DNA of 45,787 nt. Source: Silicimonas sp. GTDB taxonomy: Bacteria; Pseudomonadota; Alphaproteobacteria; Rhodobacterales; Rhodobacteraceae. The stretch covers positions 1 to 45,787 of the forward strand of contig JAJDUZ010000024.1 of assembly GCA_022826385.1 (NCBI GenBank), given 5' to 3'. The translations under genes and the position numbers were made by a program. Position 1 is the first letter of the stretch, and every line of letters begins with the position of its first letter. The notes beneath the pieces were generated by a model. It saw nothing but the letters and a program-made list of their open reading frames with translations, had not been told where the DNA came from and ran no database searches. Positions 17,018 to 26,446 of the stretch are shown here, piece by piece.

Positions 17018-17700
17018 GAGAACTTGTCGAGCAGTTTTTGCAGGGCCGAGCGTTTGTCTTCGGTCTCGGTCTTGGTGTCCGGTTCAGGTGCCTTGGGTTT
17101 CACTCTCGATTTGTCGCCCGTCGACGAGCGGGGCGGATGAAGCCGCAAGGCCACGGCATTTTGAAACCGTCCGGTATCGCCAGCGGCCAGCGCGGCAGCG
17201 CCGTCGGCGATCCCTCGTAACATGTCGTCAAGCCAGCCTTCGTCCGCCTTGGGGAAGTCCTTTAACACGTAATGCGGAACGGCATCCTTGTGCCCGGGAT
17301 GCCCGACACCCATGCGGACGCGTTGATAGGCATCTCCGATATGCGCGTGCAGCGAGCGCAGACCGTTGTGGCCTGCATGTCCGCCGCCTTGTTTTACGCG
17401 CAGTTTCCCCGGCGCAAGATCGATCTCGTCGTGGAACACTGTGACGTCGGTCGGCTCCAGCTTGAAGAACCGCACGGCTTCGCCCACCGACTGCCCGGAC
17501 TTGTTCATGAAGGTTTCGGGCTTCAAAAGCACGACCTTGTCGTCGCCCAAACGCCCTTCGCTCATAACACCTTGAAACTTGCCGCGCCACGGGCCGAACC
17601 CATGTGCTTCGGCAATGCCGTCAAGGGCCATGAACCCGATATTGTGTCGGTTCCGCGCGTATTTTGCCCCGGGGTTGCCGAGGCCAACAAAGAGTTTCAT
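17014..17700 (-). CDS. pth: Peptidyl-tRNA hydrolase
   Basis: 228-aa Pth that releases peptides from peptidyl-tRNA after abortive translation. Family residues are visible: GLGNPG with the key Asn, catalytic His19 (RNRHNIGF), the PETFMNKSGQSV segment, FHDEIDL and GGGHAGHNGLRS. About 40 residues at the C-terminus (TGDKSRVKPKAPEPDTKTETEDKRSALQKLLDKFS) extend beyond the E. coli enzyme, a common charged tail in Rhodobacteraceae. The usual partner rplY is not upstream; a lipoprotein gene occupies that place. Confidence 0.96.
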   Translation of the reverse strand: MKLFVGLGNPGAKYARNRHNIGFMALDGIAEAHGFGPWRGKFQGVMSEGRLGDDKVVLLKPETFMNKSGQSVGEAVRFFKLEPTDVTVFHDEIDLAPGKLRVKQGGGHAGHNGLRSLHAHIGDAYQRVRMGVGHPGHKDAVPHYVLKDFPKADEGWLDDMLRGIADGAAALAAGDTGRFQNAVALRLHPPRSSTGDKSRVKPKAPEPDTKTETEDKRSALQKLLDKFS

Positions 17701-17721
17701 GCCCCCTCCCGTCTCCGGGTG

Positions 17722-18330
17722 TCAGCGCCCGACGCTTTGGAAGGCGCGGCGCGGGTCGGGGCCGACGCCAAGCCAACCGCTTGTCACACTGGCGATATGG
17801 TCCGTGATGCGCACGCGCTGTGTCTGCCCTTGAATGGCCGCCGTGATGGCCGATGCACCGACGTAAGCCTCAAGGTCTGCCTGGATGTATTGCGGCGCAG
17901 TTAGAGCCATCCCGGTTTCGTCGTCGATGATCTGGATCGTATAGGCAATGTTGTGCACCGCGGCAGGCGCGCGCGATACGGCGGCGGGGGTGACAGCGTG
18001 GAAATGTTCAAGCCTTGCCTGAATCTCGACCGGACGTGGCCCGTCCAGGTTTCCAGCCGCTTTTTCAATGCCCTCGGTCAGGATCGTCGCAACCTGTTTG
18101 CGCCGGCTCCCGCTTTCCAGATCACCATGCCAGACGATGTCCGCATCGGGTGCATAGGTGTTCCGGTTGCTGACAGTCAGATCCGCAGGCACGACTACCC
18201 GGATGTTATGCACATGCCAGAGCTTGCTGACGTTGGGATCGACTCCCTCGTCATACTCAACTTGCCAACTGCCGGAACAACCCGCCAGAAACGCACTGGC
18301 TGCGGCCACTAGAATTGCTCTTCGCTTCAT
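17722..18330 (-). CDS. Uncharacterised lipoprotein
   Basis: 202-aa protein with a lipoprotein signal (ASAFLAGC lipobox, Cys at residue 18). No catalytic motif is recognised. The body has alternating strands ([45 protein letters not shown]) like an outer-membrane-attached beta-rich domain. It ends 21 bases before pth, and GGAGG precedes its start. I recall similar proteins across Rhodobacteraceae without assigned function. Confidence 0.8.
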   Translation of the reverse strand: MKRRAILVAAASAFLAGCSGSWQVEYDEGVDPNVSKLWHVHNIRVVVPADLTVSNRNTYAPDADIVWHGDLESGSRRKQVATILTEGIEKAAGNLDGPRPVEIQARLEHFHAVTPAAVSRAPAAVHNIAYTIQIIDDETGMALTAPQYIQADLEAYVGASAITAAIQGQTQRVRITDHIASVTSGWLGVGPDPRRAFQSVGR

Positions 18331-18361
18331 CGTTCTCGCCTCCGCTCATTGCGACACGACA

Positions 18362-18386
18362 GCCCTGTTTGCAGGGCGGCTTTTTT
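18362..18386 (+). terminator. Orphan plus-strand intrinsic terminator
   Basis: GCCCTG (18362-18367), loop TTTG, CAGGGC (18372-18377), then GGC and six T (18381-18386): a good rho-independent terminator. No plus-strand gene lies upstream; the flanking gene is on the minus strand. It could end a small or antisense RNA, or act as a leader attenuator for betA. Confidence 0.8.
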
Positions 18387-18595
18387 GTAGTTCTCTCAAA
18401 TCGAAGCTTAAAAAGCTACAAACTGTTAATAATATGGCGATTTCGCCAGAAAACGCGGCGCGAATGCGACAGAGCAGGCGGTTTCCGGCGTTAAGGTTAG
18501 CAAAGAACGCCGTAGTACATGCGTCGCTGGCCCCTCGTATTGGTCGACGGGTTGCGGCCCAAGACGCGGTGACACGTGGCGAGGCAAGAGTGCTC

Positions 18596-20239
18596 ATGCA
18601 GGCAGATTATGTAGTGGTCGGAGCCGGTTCCGCCGGATGCGCCTTGGCGTATCGCCTGGCCGAAGCCGGGCACTCGGTCATCGTTGTCGAGTTTGGTGGC
18701 AGCGATTGGGGCCCGTTCATTCGTATGCCCGGCGCGCTGTCCTACCCGATGAACATGGCCCGGTATGATTGGGGCTATTCGACCGAGCCCGAGCCCTACA
18801 TGAACGATCGCGTGATGGCGGCACCGCGCGGCAAGGTCGTCGGCGGATCATCCTCGATCAACGGGATGATCTTCGTGCGCGGACACGCGCGTGACTTCGA
18901 CACATGGGCGCAGATGGGCGCCGCCGGGTGGAGCTATGCGGACGTGCTCCCTTATTTCAAGCGCATGGAGACCTGGCACGGTGGCCCGACGTCGCCCTTC
19001 CGCGGTGATGCAGGCCCCCTTCATGTCACGCGTGGCAAACGCGAGAACCCGCTCTATCACGCCTTTGTCGAGGCGGGACGGGAAGCCGGTTACCAAGTCA
19101 CCGACGACTATAACGGCGAACAGCAGGAAGGCTTCGGCGCCTTCGAGCAGACGGTTTGGAAAGGCCGACGCTGGTCGGCGGCGGATGCGTATCTCAAGCC
19201 GGCATTGCGGCGTTTCAATCTGCGGGTGGTGCAAGGGCTTGCGACGCGCATCCTCTTTGATGGACGGCTTGCGACCGGTGTCGCGCTAAAGGGCGGACCG
19301 GTTCCCGAACTGCGGGCCCGACGGGAAGTGATCATAGCCGCCTCGGCGTTCAATTCGCCGAAACTTCTGATGCTGTCTGGCATTGGCCCCGCTGAGCACC
19401 TTGCGGAACGCGGCGTTCCGGTCCTAGTGGACCGTCCCGGCGTCGGTTCGAACCTGCAAGACCATCTGGAAGTCTATTTCCAGATGCGGGCGTCGCAGCC
19501 GATCACGCTCTATCGTTATTGGAACCTTGCAGGCAAAGCATGGGTCGGCGCGCGCTGGTTTCTCAACCGGTCCGGGCCGGGGGCGACCAACAATTTCGAG
19601 AGCACAGGCTTCATCCGGTCGCGTGCCGGTGTCGAGTATCCCGACATTCAGTATCACTTCCTGCCTCTTGCGGTGCGCTATGATGGCGTCATGAGCGCCG
19701 ACGGCCACGGATTTCAGGCGCATGTCGGGCCGATGCGGTCCCCGTCACGGGGGACAGTGCGGCTGAAAAGCCCGAACGCCGCGGATGCGCCGGCCATTCG
19801 CTTCAATTACATGTCGACCCCCGAGGATTGGACGGACTTTCGCCGCGCGATCCGCCTCACGCGCGAGATTTTCGCTCAAGACGCTTTCAAGCCCTATGCG
19901 GCGGGCGAAATCCTTCCGGGCGAAACGGCGACAAGCGATGCGCAACTGGACGACTTTATTCGCAGGCACGCCGAAAGCGCCTATCACCCCTGCGGCACCT
20001 GCCGGATGGGGGATGCAGGCGACCCGCAAGCCGTTGTCGATCCCGAAGCGCGCGTCATTGGTGTGGACGGGCTACGCGTTGCAGACAGCTCGATCTTTCC
20101 GCAAATCACCAACGGAAATCTCAACGCCCCGTCGATCATGGTGGGCGAGAAAGTCGCGTCTCATATTCTCGGGAAGACGTTGCCCCGAGACGACGCCGCA
20201 CCATGGCTTCATCCCGATTGGGAGACCCGGCAACGATAA
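18596..20239 (+). CDS. betA: Choline dehydrogenase (GMC oxidoreductase)
   Basis: 547-aa FAD enzyme oxidising choline to betaine aldehyde for glycine betaine synthesis. It has the dinucleotide-binding [15 protein letters not shown] at the N-terminus, the GMC signatures [20 protein letters not shown] and SGIGPAEHL, the catalytic His region [12 protein letters not shown], and the C-terminal [19 protein letters not shown] ending in HPDWETRQR, which is very BetA-like. The start at 18596 gives the canonical N-terminus MQADYVVVG; the frame stays open upstream without homologous sequence. Unlike common betICBA clusters it stands alone, so another alcohol substrate is possible. Confidence 0.85.
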   Translation: MQADYVVVGAGSAGCALAYRLAEAGHSVIVVEFGGSDWGPFIRMPGALSYPMNMARYDWGYSTEPEPYMNDRVMAAPRGKVVGGSSSINGMIFVRGHARDFDTWAQMGAAGWSYADVLPYFKRMETWHGGPTSPFRGDAGPLHVTRGKRENPLYHAFVEAGREAGYQVTDDYNGEQQEGFGAFEQTVWKGRRWSAADAYLKPALRRFNLRVVQGLATRILFDGRLATGVALKGGPVPELRARREVIIAASAFNSPKLLMLSGIGPAEHLAERGVPVLVDRPGVGSNLQDHLEVYFQMRASQPITLYRYWNLAGKAWVGARWFLNRSGPGATNNFESTGFIRSRAGVEYPDIQYHFLPLAVRYDGVMSADGHGFQAHVGPMRSPSRGTVRLKSPNAADAPAIRFNYMSTPEDWTDFRRAIRLTREIFAQDAFKPYAAGEILPGETATSDAQLDDFIRRHAESAYHPCGTCRMGDAGDPQAVVDPEARVIGVDGLRVADSSIFPQITNGNLNAPSIMVGEKVASHILGKTLPRDDAAPWLHPDWETRQR

Positions 20240-20244
20240 GGCCC

Positions 20245-20289
20245 ATTCGCCTGTTCTCAAATATCACGGGGTCTGGGGCCGAGCTCCAG
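20245..20289. repeat. Dispersed palindromic element, copy C
   Basis: The core TTCGCCTGTTCTCAAATATC at 20245 followed by ACGGGGTCTGGGG and an imperfect hairpin (CTGGGGCCGAGCTCCAG) matches copies at 4171 and 37840. It lies between the convergent 3' ends of betA and lysC. Confidence 0.65.
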
Positions 20290-20317
20290 CGGATCGACGC
20301 GCGTCAGCGCGGCGAAA

Positions 20318-20806
20318 TCAGGCGGCCTTCTCCAGACCGAACGCGTCGTGAAGCGCCTGAACGGCCAGTTCCATGTATTTCCGGTCGATCAGAACCGAGA
20401 TCTTGATCTCGGACGTCGTGATGACCTTGATGTTGATGCCTTCGTCCCGCAGTGCCTGGAACATCTGTGCTGCCACACCCGCATGACTGCGCATGCCGAT
20501 GCCGACGACCGAGACCTTAGCGACATCCTCATCCGTGACCAGTTCGGCATAGTTCACATCGCCGCTGTCTTTCACGGCGGTCATCGCGGCCTTGGCCCGT
20601 TCGACCTGGTTTGTCGGCAGCGAGAAGGTCATGTCCGTGCGCCCATCTTCCGAGATGTTCTGCACGATCATGTCGACATTGACGCCAGCTTCGGAAAGAG
20701 GCCCGAAAATCGCGGCAGCGATGCCCGGTCGGTCAGCGACCGAAAGAAGCGTCATCTTGGCTTCGTCGCGGCTATAGGCGACCCCGGCGACCACGTTGCT
20801 TTCCAT
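20318..20806 (-). other. Possible internal start: LysC beta subunit
   Basis: Codon 253 of lysC is an ATG (20806) preceded on the minus strand by GAGGAGG with a five-base spacer. Translation would yield the last 162 residues, essentially the two ACT domains. This is the place where Corynebacterium and Bacillus aspartokinases make their beta subunit for an alpha2-beta2 enzyme. The GAG-GAG-GAT codons could also be there purely for the protein. Confidence 0.45.
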
Positions 20807-21562
20807 GATATCCTCCTCGTCGCAGACCAGTGTGCCCGCTGTTCCGTCCTGATCCGTGTCTTCGAAGCTGGAGAGCACCCTGAGCTTCACCTTGTACCGC
20901 ATTGCCAGTTCGACCGAGCGGGTCTGCAGCACCTTGGCGCCCAGAGAAGCCAGTTCCAGCATTTCCTCGAAGGCGATCTTGTCCAGCTTGCGGGCCTTGG
21001 CGGTGATCCGGGGGTCGGTCGTATAAACCCCATCAACGTCCGTATAAATATCACAGCGTTCGGCGCCAAAGGCGGCGGCGAAGGCGACGGCGGTGGTGTC
21101 CGATCCGCCACGGCCCAGCGTTGTGACCCGGTTCTCGGGGCTGATCCCCTGGAAACCGGCGACCACGGCGACGCGCATGCCTTCGGCAAACTTCGCATTG
21201 ATCGCCTCGGTCCCGATGTCTTCGATCCGGGCGCTTGCATGTGCGTTGGTCGTCTGCAGCGGCACCTGCCAGCCCTGCCAGCTGCGCGCCGGCACGTCCA
21301 TTTCCTGCAAGGTCAGCGCCATCAGACCGGCCGTCACCTGTTCGCCCGATGACACAACCGCGTCGTATTCACGGGCGTCGTAAAGCTTCGAGGTTTCTTC
21401 GACCCAGCCCACCAGCTCGTTGGTTTTGCCCGCCATGGCGGACACGATGACGATCACGTCATACCCGTTCGCCACCTCGCGCCCGACGCGCTTGGCAGCG
21501 CGGCGAATGCGGTCGAGCGTGGCAACAGATGTGCCGCCGAATTTCATCACAAGAAGTGGCAT
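20318..21562 (-). CDS. lysC: Aspartate kinase
   Basis: 414-aa aspartokinase, first step of the lysine, threonine and methionine pathway. The kinase domain (1-245) starts with the signature VMKFGGTSVATLDRI and holds VVSSGEQV and GRGGSDTTAVAFAAAFGAERCDIYTDVDGVYTTDPR. Two ACT domains follow (about 265-410), where end-product amino acids normally inhibit. Length suits the lysine/threonine-sensitive class. An internal ATG with an excellent ribosome site could also produce a separate C-terminal beta subunit. ptsP, which I recall as often adjacent to lysC in alphaproteobacteria, lies three genes away. Confidence 0.96.
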   Translation of the reverse strand: MPLLVMKFGGTSVATLDRIRRAAKRVGREVANGYDVIVIVSAMAGKTNELVGWVEETSKLYDAREYDAVVSSGEQVTAGLMALTLQEMDVPARSWQGWQVPLQTTNAHASARIEDIGTEAINAKFAEGMRVAVVAGFQGISPENRVTTLGRGGSDTTAVAFAAAFGAERCDIYTDVDGVYTTDPRITAKARKLDKIAFEEMLELASLGAKVLQTRSVELAMRYKVKLRVLSSFEDTDQDGTAGTLVCDEEDIMESNVVAGVAYSRDEAKMTLLSVADRPGIAAAIFGPLSEAGVNVDMIVQNISEDGRTDMTFSLPTNQVERAKAAMTAVKDSGDVNYAELVTDEDVAKVSVVGIGMRSHAGVAAQMFQALRDEGINIKVITTSEIKISVLIDRKYMELAVQALHDAFGLEKAA

Positions 21563-21627
21563 GGAACCCCGGGACGTCAGTCTTCGGGGCGCCTGTTACG
21601 GGATCGCTTGCGCGGGGGCAAGACGGG

Positions 21628-22839
21628 TCAGCCAGATTCAGCCTCGGCGCGTGCCAAAGGCCCGGGTTCTTCCCGGATCGGCAGATGAATGAGGGCGGCC
21701 AGCAAACCAAGCACGACGGCGGCCCACCACATTGGCGTATAGTCCTGGTTCAGGTCGTAAATGCGCCCACCCAGCCACGCGCCAAGGAAACTCCCGGTCT
21801 GGTGGCTGAGAAAGACAAGACCGGCGAGCGTCGAAAGAAACTTCAGCCCCTGCGTCTGCGCCACAAGCCCCATCGTCAGCGGCACGGTCGACAACCAAAG
21901 CAGGCCCATCACGGCGGAAAAGACCAGAACGCTTGTCTCGGTGACCGGGACTAGAACGAACACCGTGATCACCGCTGCACGCGCGGTGTAGATACCGCTC
22001 AGCACCCATTTCTTCGAGAAAACCTGCCCGGACCATCCCGAAAAGAAGGAACCGGCAATGTTGAAGAGCCCGATCAAGGCGATCGACCAACCGCCGACCC
22101 ATGCCGCCATGCCGACATCCAACACATAAGCGGGCAAGTGCGTTTGAATGAAAGCGACGTGAAATCCGCAGACAAAGAAGCCGAAAAACAGGCAGAGATA
22201 ACTGCGGTCGCGGAAGGCGGTCCCAAGGGCGCTTCCGAAGTCTTTGGCGCTCGAGCCGGACGCGGTTGGTTTTGCAACGCGGGCTATGAACACAAGGAAC
22301 GGCAGGATCAGCGCGAAACTCGCGCCGATCAACAGGATCGAGGGTTGCCAGCCGAAGCCGTCAATCATCGCTGTTGAGGCGGGTGCCGAGACGAACATCC
22401 CAAGCGACGCCGCCGCCGTGCCAAGGCCAAGGATGAAACTGCGCCGTTCGGCCGAGACCAACTTTCCAAGTGCGCCGATGACAATCGGGAAAGAAGCCGC
22501 GCCAGTGCCTGCACCCACAAGAATGCCGGTCAGGACGAACTGCGTCGGGTCCGTGACGATGCCGCGCAAAAGAAAGCCGACACCTGCAAGAATGGCGCCA
22601 ACCGCCAACACACGTGCCGTCCCAAACCGATCGGCCACGGCTCCCGCAACGGGTTGCGCCAAGCCCCATGTCAGAAGTTGAACCGCAACCGAAAGCGAAA
22701 ACACTTCGCGGCCCCAGCCCAGATCAGCCGACATCGGGGCCAGGAAAATGCCAAAGCTTGCGGCAAAGCCAAAGCTGAGGAAGGCAATCACGCAACCCGC
22801 GAAGATTGCGGCATTGAGCTGTTTCGGATCGGTTGTCAT
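21628..22839 (-). CDS. MFS transporter
   Basis: 403-aa major facilitator with about twelve membrane helices. The first loop region (LGWGREVFSLSVAVQ) and VADRFGTARVLAVGA (motif A-like GxxxDR) identify the superfamily; overall pattern resembles the oxalate/formate or monocarboxylate-type carriers, though substrate cannot be read from sequence. Start 22839 follows GAGGGGG; the upstream in-frame Met adds 34 polar residues of no membrane character. It lies between cobB and lysC on the same strand, with no obvious functional link. Confidence 0.88.
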   Translation of the reverse strand: MTTDPKQLNAAIFAGCVIAFLSFGFAASFGIFLAPMSADLGWGREVFSLSVAVQLLTWGLAQPVAGAVADRFGTARVLAVGAILAGVGFLLRGIVTDPTQFVLTGILVGAGTGAASFPIVIGALGKLVSAERRSFILGLGTAAASLGMFVSAPASTAMIDGFGWQPSILLIGASFALILPFLVFIARVAKPTASGSSAKDFGSALGTAFRDRSYLCLFFGFFVCGFHVAFIQTHLPAYVLDVGMAAWVGGWSIALIGLFNIAGSFFSGWSGQVFSKKWVLSGIYTARAAVITVFVLVPVTETSVLVFSAVMGLLWLSTVPLTMGLVAQTQGLKFLSTLAGLVFLSHQTGSFLGAWLGGRIYDLNQDYTPMWWAAVVLGLLAALIHLPIREEPGPLARAEAESG

Positions 22840-22882
22840 CTGCGCCCCCTCGCTTTGACGTTGGCATTCCTGCGCGCCGCAT

Positions 22883-23572
22883 TCAATCCGCTTGCAACAC
22901 TTGGTCAACCCATGCCGGAACCGTCTCGGTCGCCGGTCCAAGGATCACGTCGTCAAACTGTCCCGCAACGTTTGACGGCTCAAGATTGAGTTCAACAGTC
23001 CGCGCCCCGGCGCCTGTCGCTTCCGCCACGAACCCGGCTGCCGGATAAACCGTGCCACTTGTGCCTATGGCAACGAACAGGTCCGCCGTATGCAGATGTT
23101 CGGCAATCTCGGGCAGGTAAAGTGGCACTTCGCCAAACCAGACGACATCGGGTCGGGTCGTCGTGGCACTGCATTCCGGACAGGTGTCTTCCAGCGACAT
23201 GACAAGCGGCGCGGTCCACCGAGCGTCGCAGGTCGTGCAGCGCGCTTGGCCGTGCGCGCCGTGCATGTGGATGGCCTCGGACCCCGCGGCTTCGTGCAGG
23301 GAATCGACGTTTTGCGTGATCAGGGCCACTTCATGCCGATACTCGGCCTGCAGGCGAGCCAAGGCGAAATGGGCGGCGTTTGGCTTGGCACCCGCCGCGT
23401 TTCGGCGCCGCATGTTGTAAAAGTCGATCACCTTCTCCGGGTTGCGCGCAAAGCCTTCGGGCGTGGCGACCTCCTGCAGGTCGTACTTCGTCCAGACCCC
23501 GCCCTTGTCGCGAAAGGTTCCCAGCCCACTTTCGGCCGAGACGCCTGCGCCCGTAAGAATGACGATTTTCAT
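22883..23572 (-). CDS. cobB: Sir2-type NAD-dependent protein deacylase
   Basis: 229-aa sirtuin removing acyl groups from lysines using NAD+. It shows LTGAGVSAESGLGTFRDKGGVW, ITQNVDSLHEAAGS, the catalytic His in HMHGAHG and a CxxC...CxxC zinc site (CTTC, CPEC). FYNMRR carries the Tyr-x-x-Arg pair that marks class III (desuccinylase/demalonylase) activity, as in E. coli CobB. The Met at 23572 follows GAGGGAAC; upstream in-frame extension is not sirtuin-like. Divergent from a phosphatase gene. Confidence 0.94.
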   Translation of the reverse strand: MKIVILTGAGVSAESGLGTFRDKGGVWTKYDLQEVATPEGFARNPEKVIDFYNMRRRNAAGAKPNAAHFALARLQAEYRHEVALITQNVDSLHEAAGSEAIHMHGAHGQARCTTCDARWTAPLVMSLEDTCPECSATTTRPDVVWFGEVPLYLPEIAEHLHTADLFVAIGTSGTVYPAAGFVAEATGAGARTVELNLEPSNVAGQFDDVILGPATETVPAWVDQVLQAD

Positions 23573-23638
23573 GTTCCCTCGCGTGATCCGGATTTCACTG
23601 CTAGAGCCTAGGGGGATCGCTGTGGAGGACCAGAAGAA

Positions 23639-24079
23639 ATGCGTGTTTTGTGCGTGTGCCTTGGGAACATATGCCGTTCGCCAACAGCCGAGGCCGTGCT
23701 GCGGTCGATGGGGGGTGACAGGATCGACGTCGACAGCGCCGGGACGGCGGGCTGGCACCGGGGGAAGCCGCCCTATGACCCGGCAATCGCGGCGGCGAAG
23801 ACGCGGGGCTATGACCTGTCAGGGCTTCGAGCACGTCAGATCACGGCAGAGGACTTCGACGCATTTGATCTGATCATCGGGATGGATGCCCAGAACGTGG
23901 CAGATATCGAACTGTTGCGCCCGGACGGGTCGGACACACCGGTAAAGCTTTTCCTTGGCTATGCGCCCGAGGTTGGCAGAACCGAGATCCCCGATCCGTA
24001 CTACACTGGCGATTTCGATGAGGCGCTTGATCTGATCGAAGCAGCGGCGCGCGGGTTGCTGAACGCAATCCGAGATTGA
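23639..24079 (+). CDS. Low-molecular-weight protein tyrosine phosphatase
   Basis: 146-aa phosphatase with the CX5R active-site loop at Cys7-Arg13 (VCLGNICRSPTAEAVL) near the N-terminus and the general-acid Asp in IPDPYYTGD about residue 119. Such enzymes dephosphorylate tyrosine kinases for polysaccharide export or arginine phosphate in other species. No tyrosine kinase lies nearby, so the substrate is unknown. It is 67 bases from divergent cobB and 78 bases upstream of ptsP. Confidence 0.93.
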   Translation: MRVLCVCLGNICRSPTAEAVLRSMGGDRIDVDSAGTAGWHRGKPPYDPAIAAAKTRGYDLSGLRARQITAEDFDAFDLIIGMDAQNVADIELLRPDGSDTPVKLFLGYAPEVGRTEIPDPYYTGDFDEALDLIEAAARGLLNAIRD

Positions 24080-24157
24080 CGTTTTTCCGTTTTACGCCTC
24101 GCGGCATGCGTGTTCTATTCGCACTAGGGGCGGAGGAGCCGCCGCGGCGGAGATCGG

Positions 24158-26416
24158 ATGGCCGAGCAGACAGAAAGTGAAAGCCGCAAACTATTGCGGC
24201 GGCTGCGCGACACGCTGGCCGAGGATACGGCTGGGCAGGCGCGGCTGGACCACATCGTGGGTCTCATCGCCTCGTCGATGCAGACCGAGGTGTGCTCGAT
24301 CTATCTGTTCCGCGATGCCGAAACGCTGGAGCTTTGTGCCACCGAAGGTCTGAACAAGGAAGCTGTCCATCAGACGCGCATGAAGCTTGGAGAAGGCCTT
24401 GTCGGGCGCGCGGCGCGAGACGGCAAGGTCGTGAACGAGGCGGATGCGCCCTCGGCCAAGGGCTTCCGGTATATGCCCGAAACCGGCGAAGAAGTCTTCT
24501 CGTCATTCTGCGGTGTCCCAATCGCACGGCTGGGCGATCAGCTTGGCGTGCTCGTCGTCCAGTCGCGCGAGGCGCGGGCGTTTTCGGAAGACGAGGTTTA
24601 CGCACTGGAAGTCGTGGCCATGGTTCTGGCCGAGATGACCGAGCTTGGCGCGTTCGTTGGCGAAGGCGAAGCGCTGCGGGCGCGCCACACGAACCCGATG
24701 ATGTTCCGGGGCGGTATCGGGCAGGAGGGCGTGGCCGAAGGCAATGTCTGGCTGCACGAGCCGCGTGTCGTCGTCACCAATCCCGTGGCAGATGATCCGG
24801 TCGCGGAAACCGAGCGTTTGCGCGAAGCGGTCGACAATTTGCGGGTCTCGGTCGACGACATGCTGAACTCGGTCAGCAACGACCCGGTCGACAAGGATCA
24901 GCGCGAGGTTCTGGAAGCCTATCGGATGTTCGCCAACTCGCGGTCGTGGCTGCGGCGCATGGAAGAAGACATCGCGGCGGGTCTTTCTGCGGAAGCTGCT
25001 GTTGAGAAAGAGCAATCATCGGCGCGGGCCCGGCTGGGACAAGCCGCCGATCCCTATTTGCGCGAGCGGCTGCAAGATCTTGATGATCTTTCAAACCGGC
25101 TGTTGCGCATTCTGACCGGGCAGGGGGCGGATACCGGCGCGGGCATGCCCGAAGACGCGATCTTGGTGGCCCGCAATATCGGACCGGCGGAACTCCTCGA
25201 CTATGGTCGCGGGGCATTGAAAGGCATCGTGCTTGAACAAGGGTCGGTCGGCAGCCATGCGGCCATCGTTGCGCGCGCATGGGCTATCCCGCTTGTCGTG
25301 CATGCCGGGGAACGCGTGACGGGCGAGGCTCTGAATGGCGATCACATCATGGTCGATGGCGATCAGGGCATCGTCCATCTGCGCCCGGACGACACGGTTG
25401 TTTCGGCGTTGCGCGACAAGCTGGCCATGCAGGCCGAGGCGCAGCAGCGCTATGCTGGAATCCGAGATCTTCCGGCGGAATCGAAAGATGGCTGCCGGAT
25501 TGCGATGCAGATGAACGCGGGGCTGATCGCCGAGTTGCCATCGCTGGAGAACTCGGGCGCCGAAGGGGTGGGGCTCTTCCGAACCGAGCTGCAGTTTCTT
25601 GCGCGCAATACCGTGCCGCGTCGATCCGAACTTGCGGGCATCTATGCCCGCGTTCTGGATGCAGCGCAGGGCAAACGCGTTGTGTTCCGTACACTCGATA
25701 TCGGCTCGGACAAGGTGCTTCCGTATATGAAGCGCGAGGAAGAACCGAACCCGGCGCTGGGCTGGCGGGCGATCCGCGTGGGTCTAGACAAGGGCGGCGT
25801 GATGCGGATGCAGTTACAGGCGCTGATCCGCGCGTCGAAAGGGCGACCTCTGACGGTCATGTTCCCGTTCATTGCGCAATTCGACGAGTTCAAGCAGGCA
25901 CGCCAGCATTTGCTGGACGAGTTAGAGCGCGAGGACAAGTTGGGCCACACATTGCCCGAGCGGGTCGATGTCGGCGCCATGCTTGAAACGCCTTCGCTGG
26001 CCTTCGCACCAAAACAGTTCTTCGAGATGGCGGATTTCATCTCGATTGGCGGGAATGACCTGAAGCAGTTCTTTTTTGCGGCCGACCGCGAGAACGAGCG
26101 CGTGCGTCGGCGCTATGACACGCTGAATGTCAGCTATCTGTCCCTTATCGAACAGATCGCGCGGCGTTGCGACGAGACCGAAACACCTGTCAGCTTCTGT
26201 GGCGAGGATGCGGGCCGTCCGATTGAAGCGATGTGTTTTGCCGCGATGGGGCTGCGGGCCTTGTCGATGCGACCGGCGTCTATTGGGCCTGTGAAGCACC
26301 TGATCCGCCGCGTTGACCTTGGCGAGGCGCGTCAGGTGATCGATGCGGCTCGGGCAAGTGGCGTGCAGTCGGTGCGAAGTGACGTGATGGAATGGTTGCG
26401 GACCGAAGTTCAGTAA
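24158..26416 (+). CDS. ptsP: PTS-Ntr enzyme I (PtsP)
   Basis: 752-aa phosphoenolpyruvate-protein phosphotransferase of the nitrogen-related PTS. An N-terminal GAF domain (about 20-165, sensing glutamine/2-oxoglutarate in homologues) precedes the enzyme I core. The phosphorylated His is in GSVGSHAAIVAR; the PEP-binding barrel has GVGLFRTELQFLAR, FRTLDIGSDK, ISIGGNDLKQFFFAADR and VSFCGEDAGRP, with the Cys present. It would phosphorylate NPr and EIIA-Ntr to tune nitrogen, potassium and stringent responses. GGAG lies 6 bases before the start. No NPr or EIIA gene is in the window. Confidence 0.96.
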   Translation: MAEQTESESRKLLRRLRDTLAEDTAGQARLDHIVGLIASSMQTEVCSIYLFRDAETLELCATEGLNKEAVHQTRMKLGEGLVGRAARDGKVVNEADAPSAKGFRYMPETGEEVFSSFCGVPIARLGDQLGVLVVQSREARAFSEDEVYALEVVAMVLAEMTELGAFVGEGEALRARHTNPMMFRGGIGQEGVAEGNVWLHEPRVVVTNPVADDPVAETERLREAVDNLRVSVDDMLNSVSNDPVDKDQREVLEAYRMFANSRSWLRRMEEDIAAGLSAEAAVEKEQSSARARLGQAADPYLRERLQDLDDLSNRLLRILTGQGADTGAGMPEDAILVARNIGPAELLDYGRGALKGIVLEQGSVGSHAAIVARAWAIPLVVHAGERVTGEALNGDHIMVDGDQGIVHLRPDDTVVSALRDKLAMQAEAQQRYAGIRDLPAESKDGCRIAMQMNAGLIAELPSLENSGAEGVGLFRTELQFLARNTVPRRSELAGIYARVLDAAQGKRVVFRTLDIGSDKVLPYMKREEEPNPALGWRAIRVGLDKGGVMRMQLQALIRASKGRPLTVMFPFIAQFDEFKQARQHLLDELEREDKLGHTLPERVDVGAMLETPSLAFAPKQFFEMADFISIGGNDLKQFFFAADRENERVRRRYDTLNVSYLSLIEQIARRCDETETPVSFCGEDAGRPIEAMCFAAMGLRALSMRPASIGPVKHLIRRVDLGEARQVIDAARASGVQSVRSDVMEWLRTEVQ

Positions 26417-26446
26417 ACGCACAGGCTGAATAGGCGCAGGCGGCGG

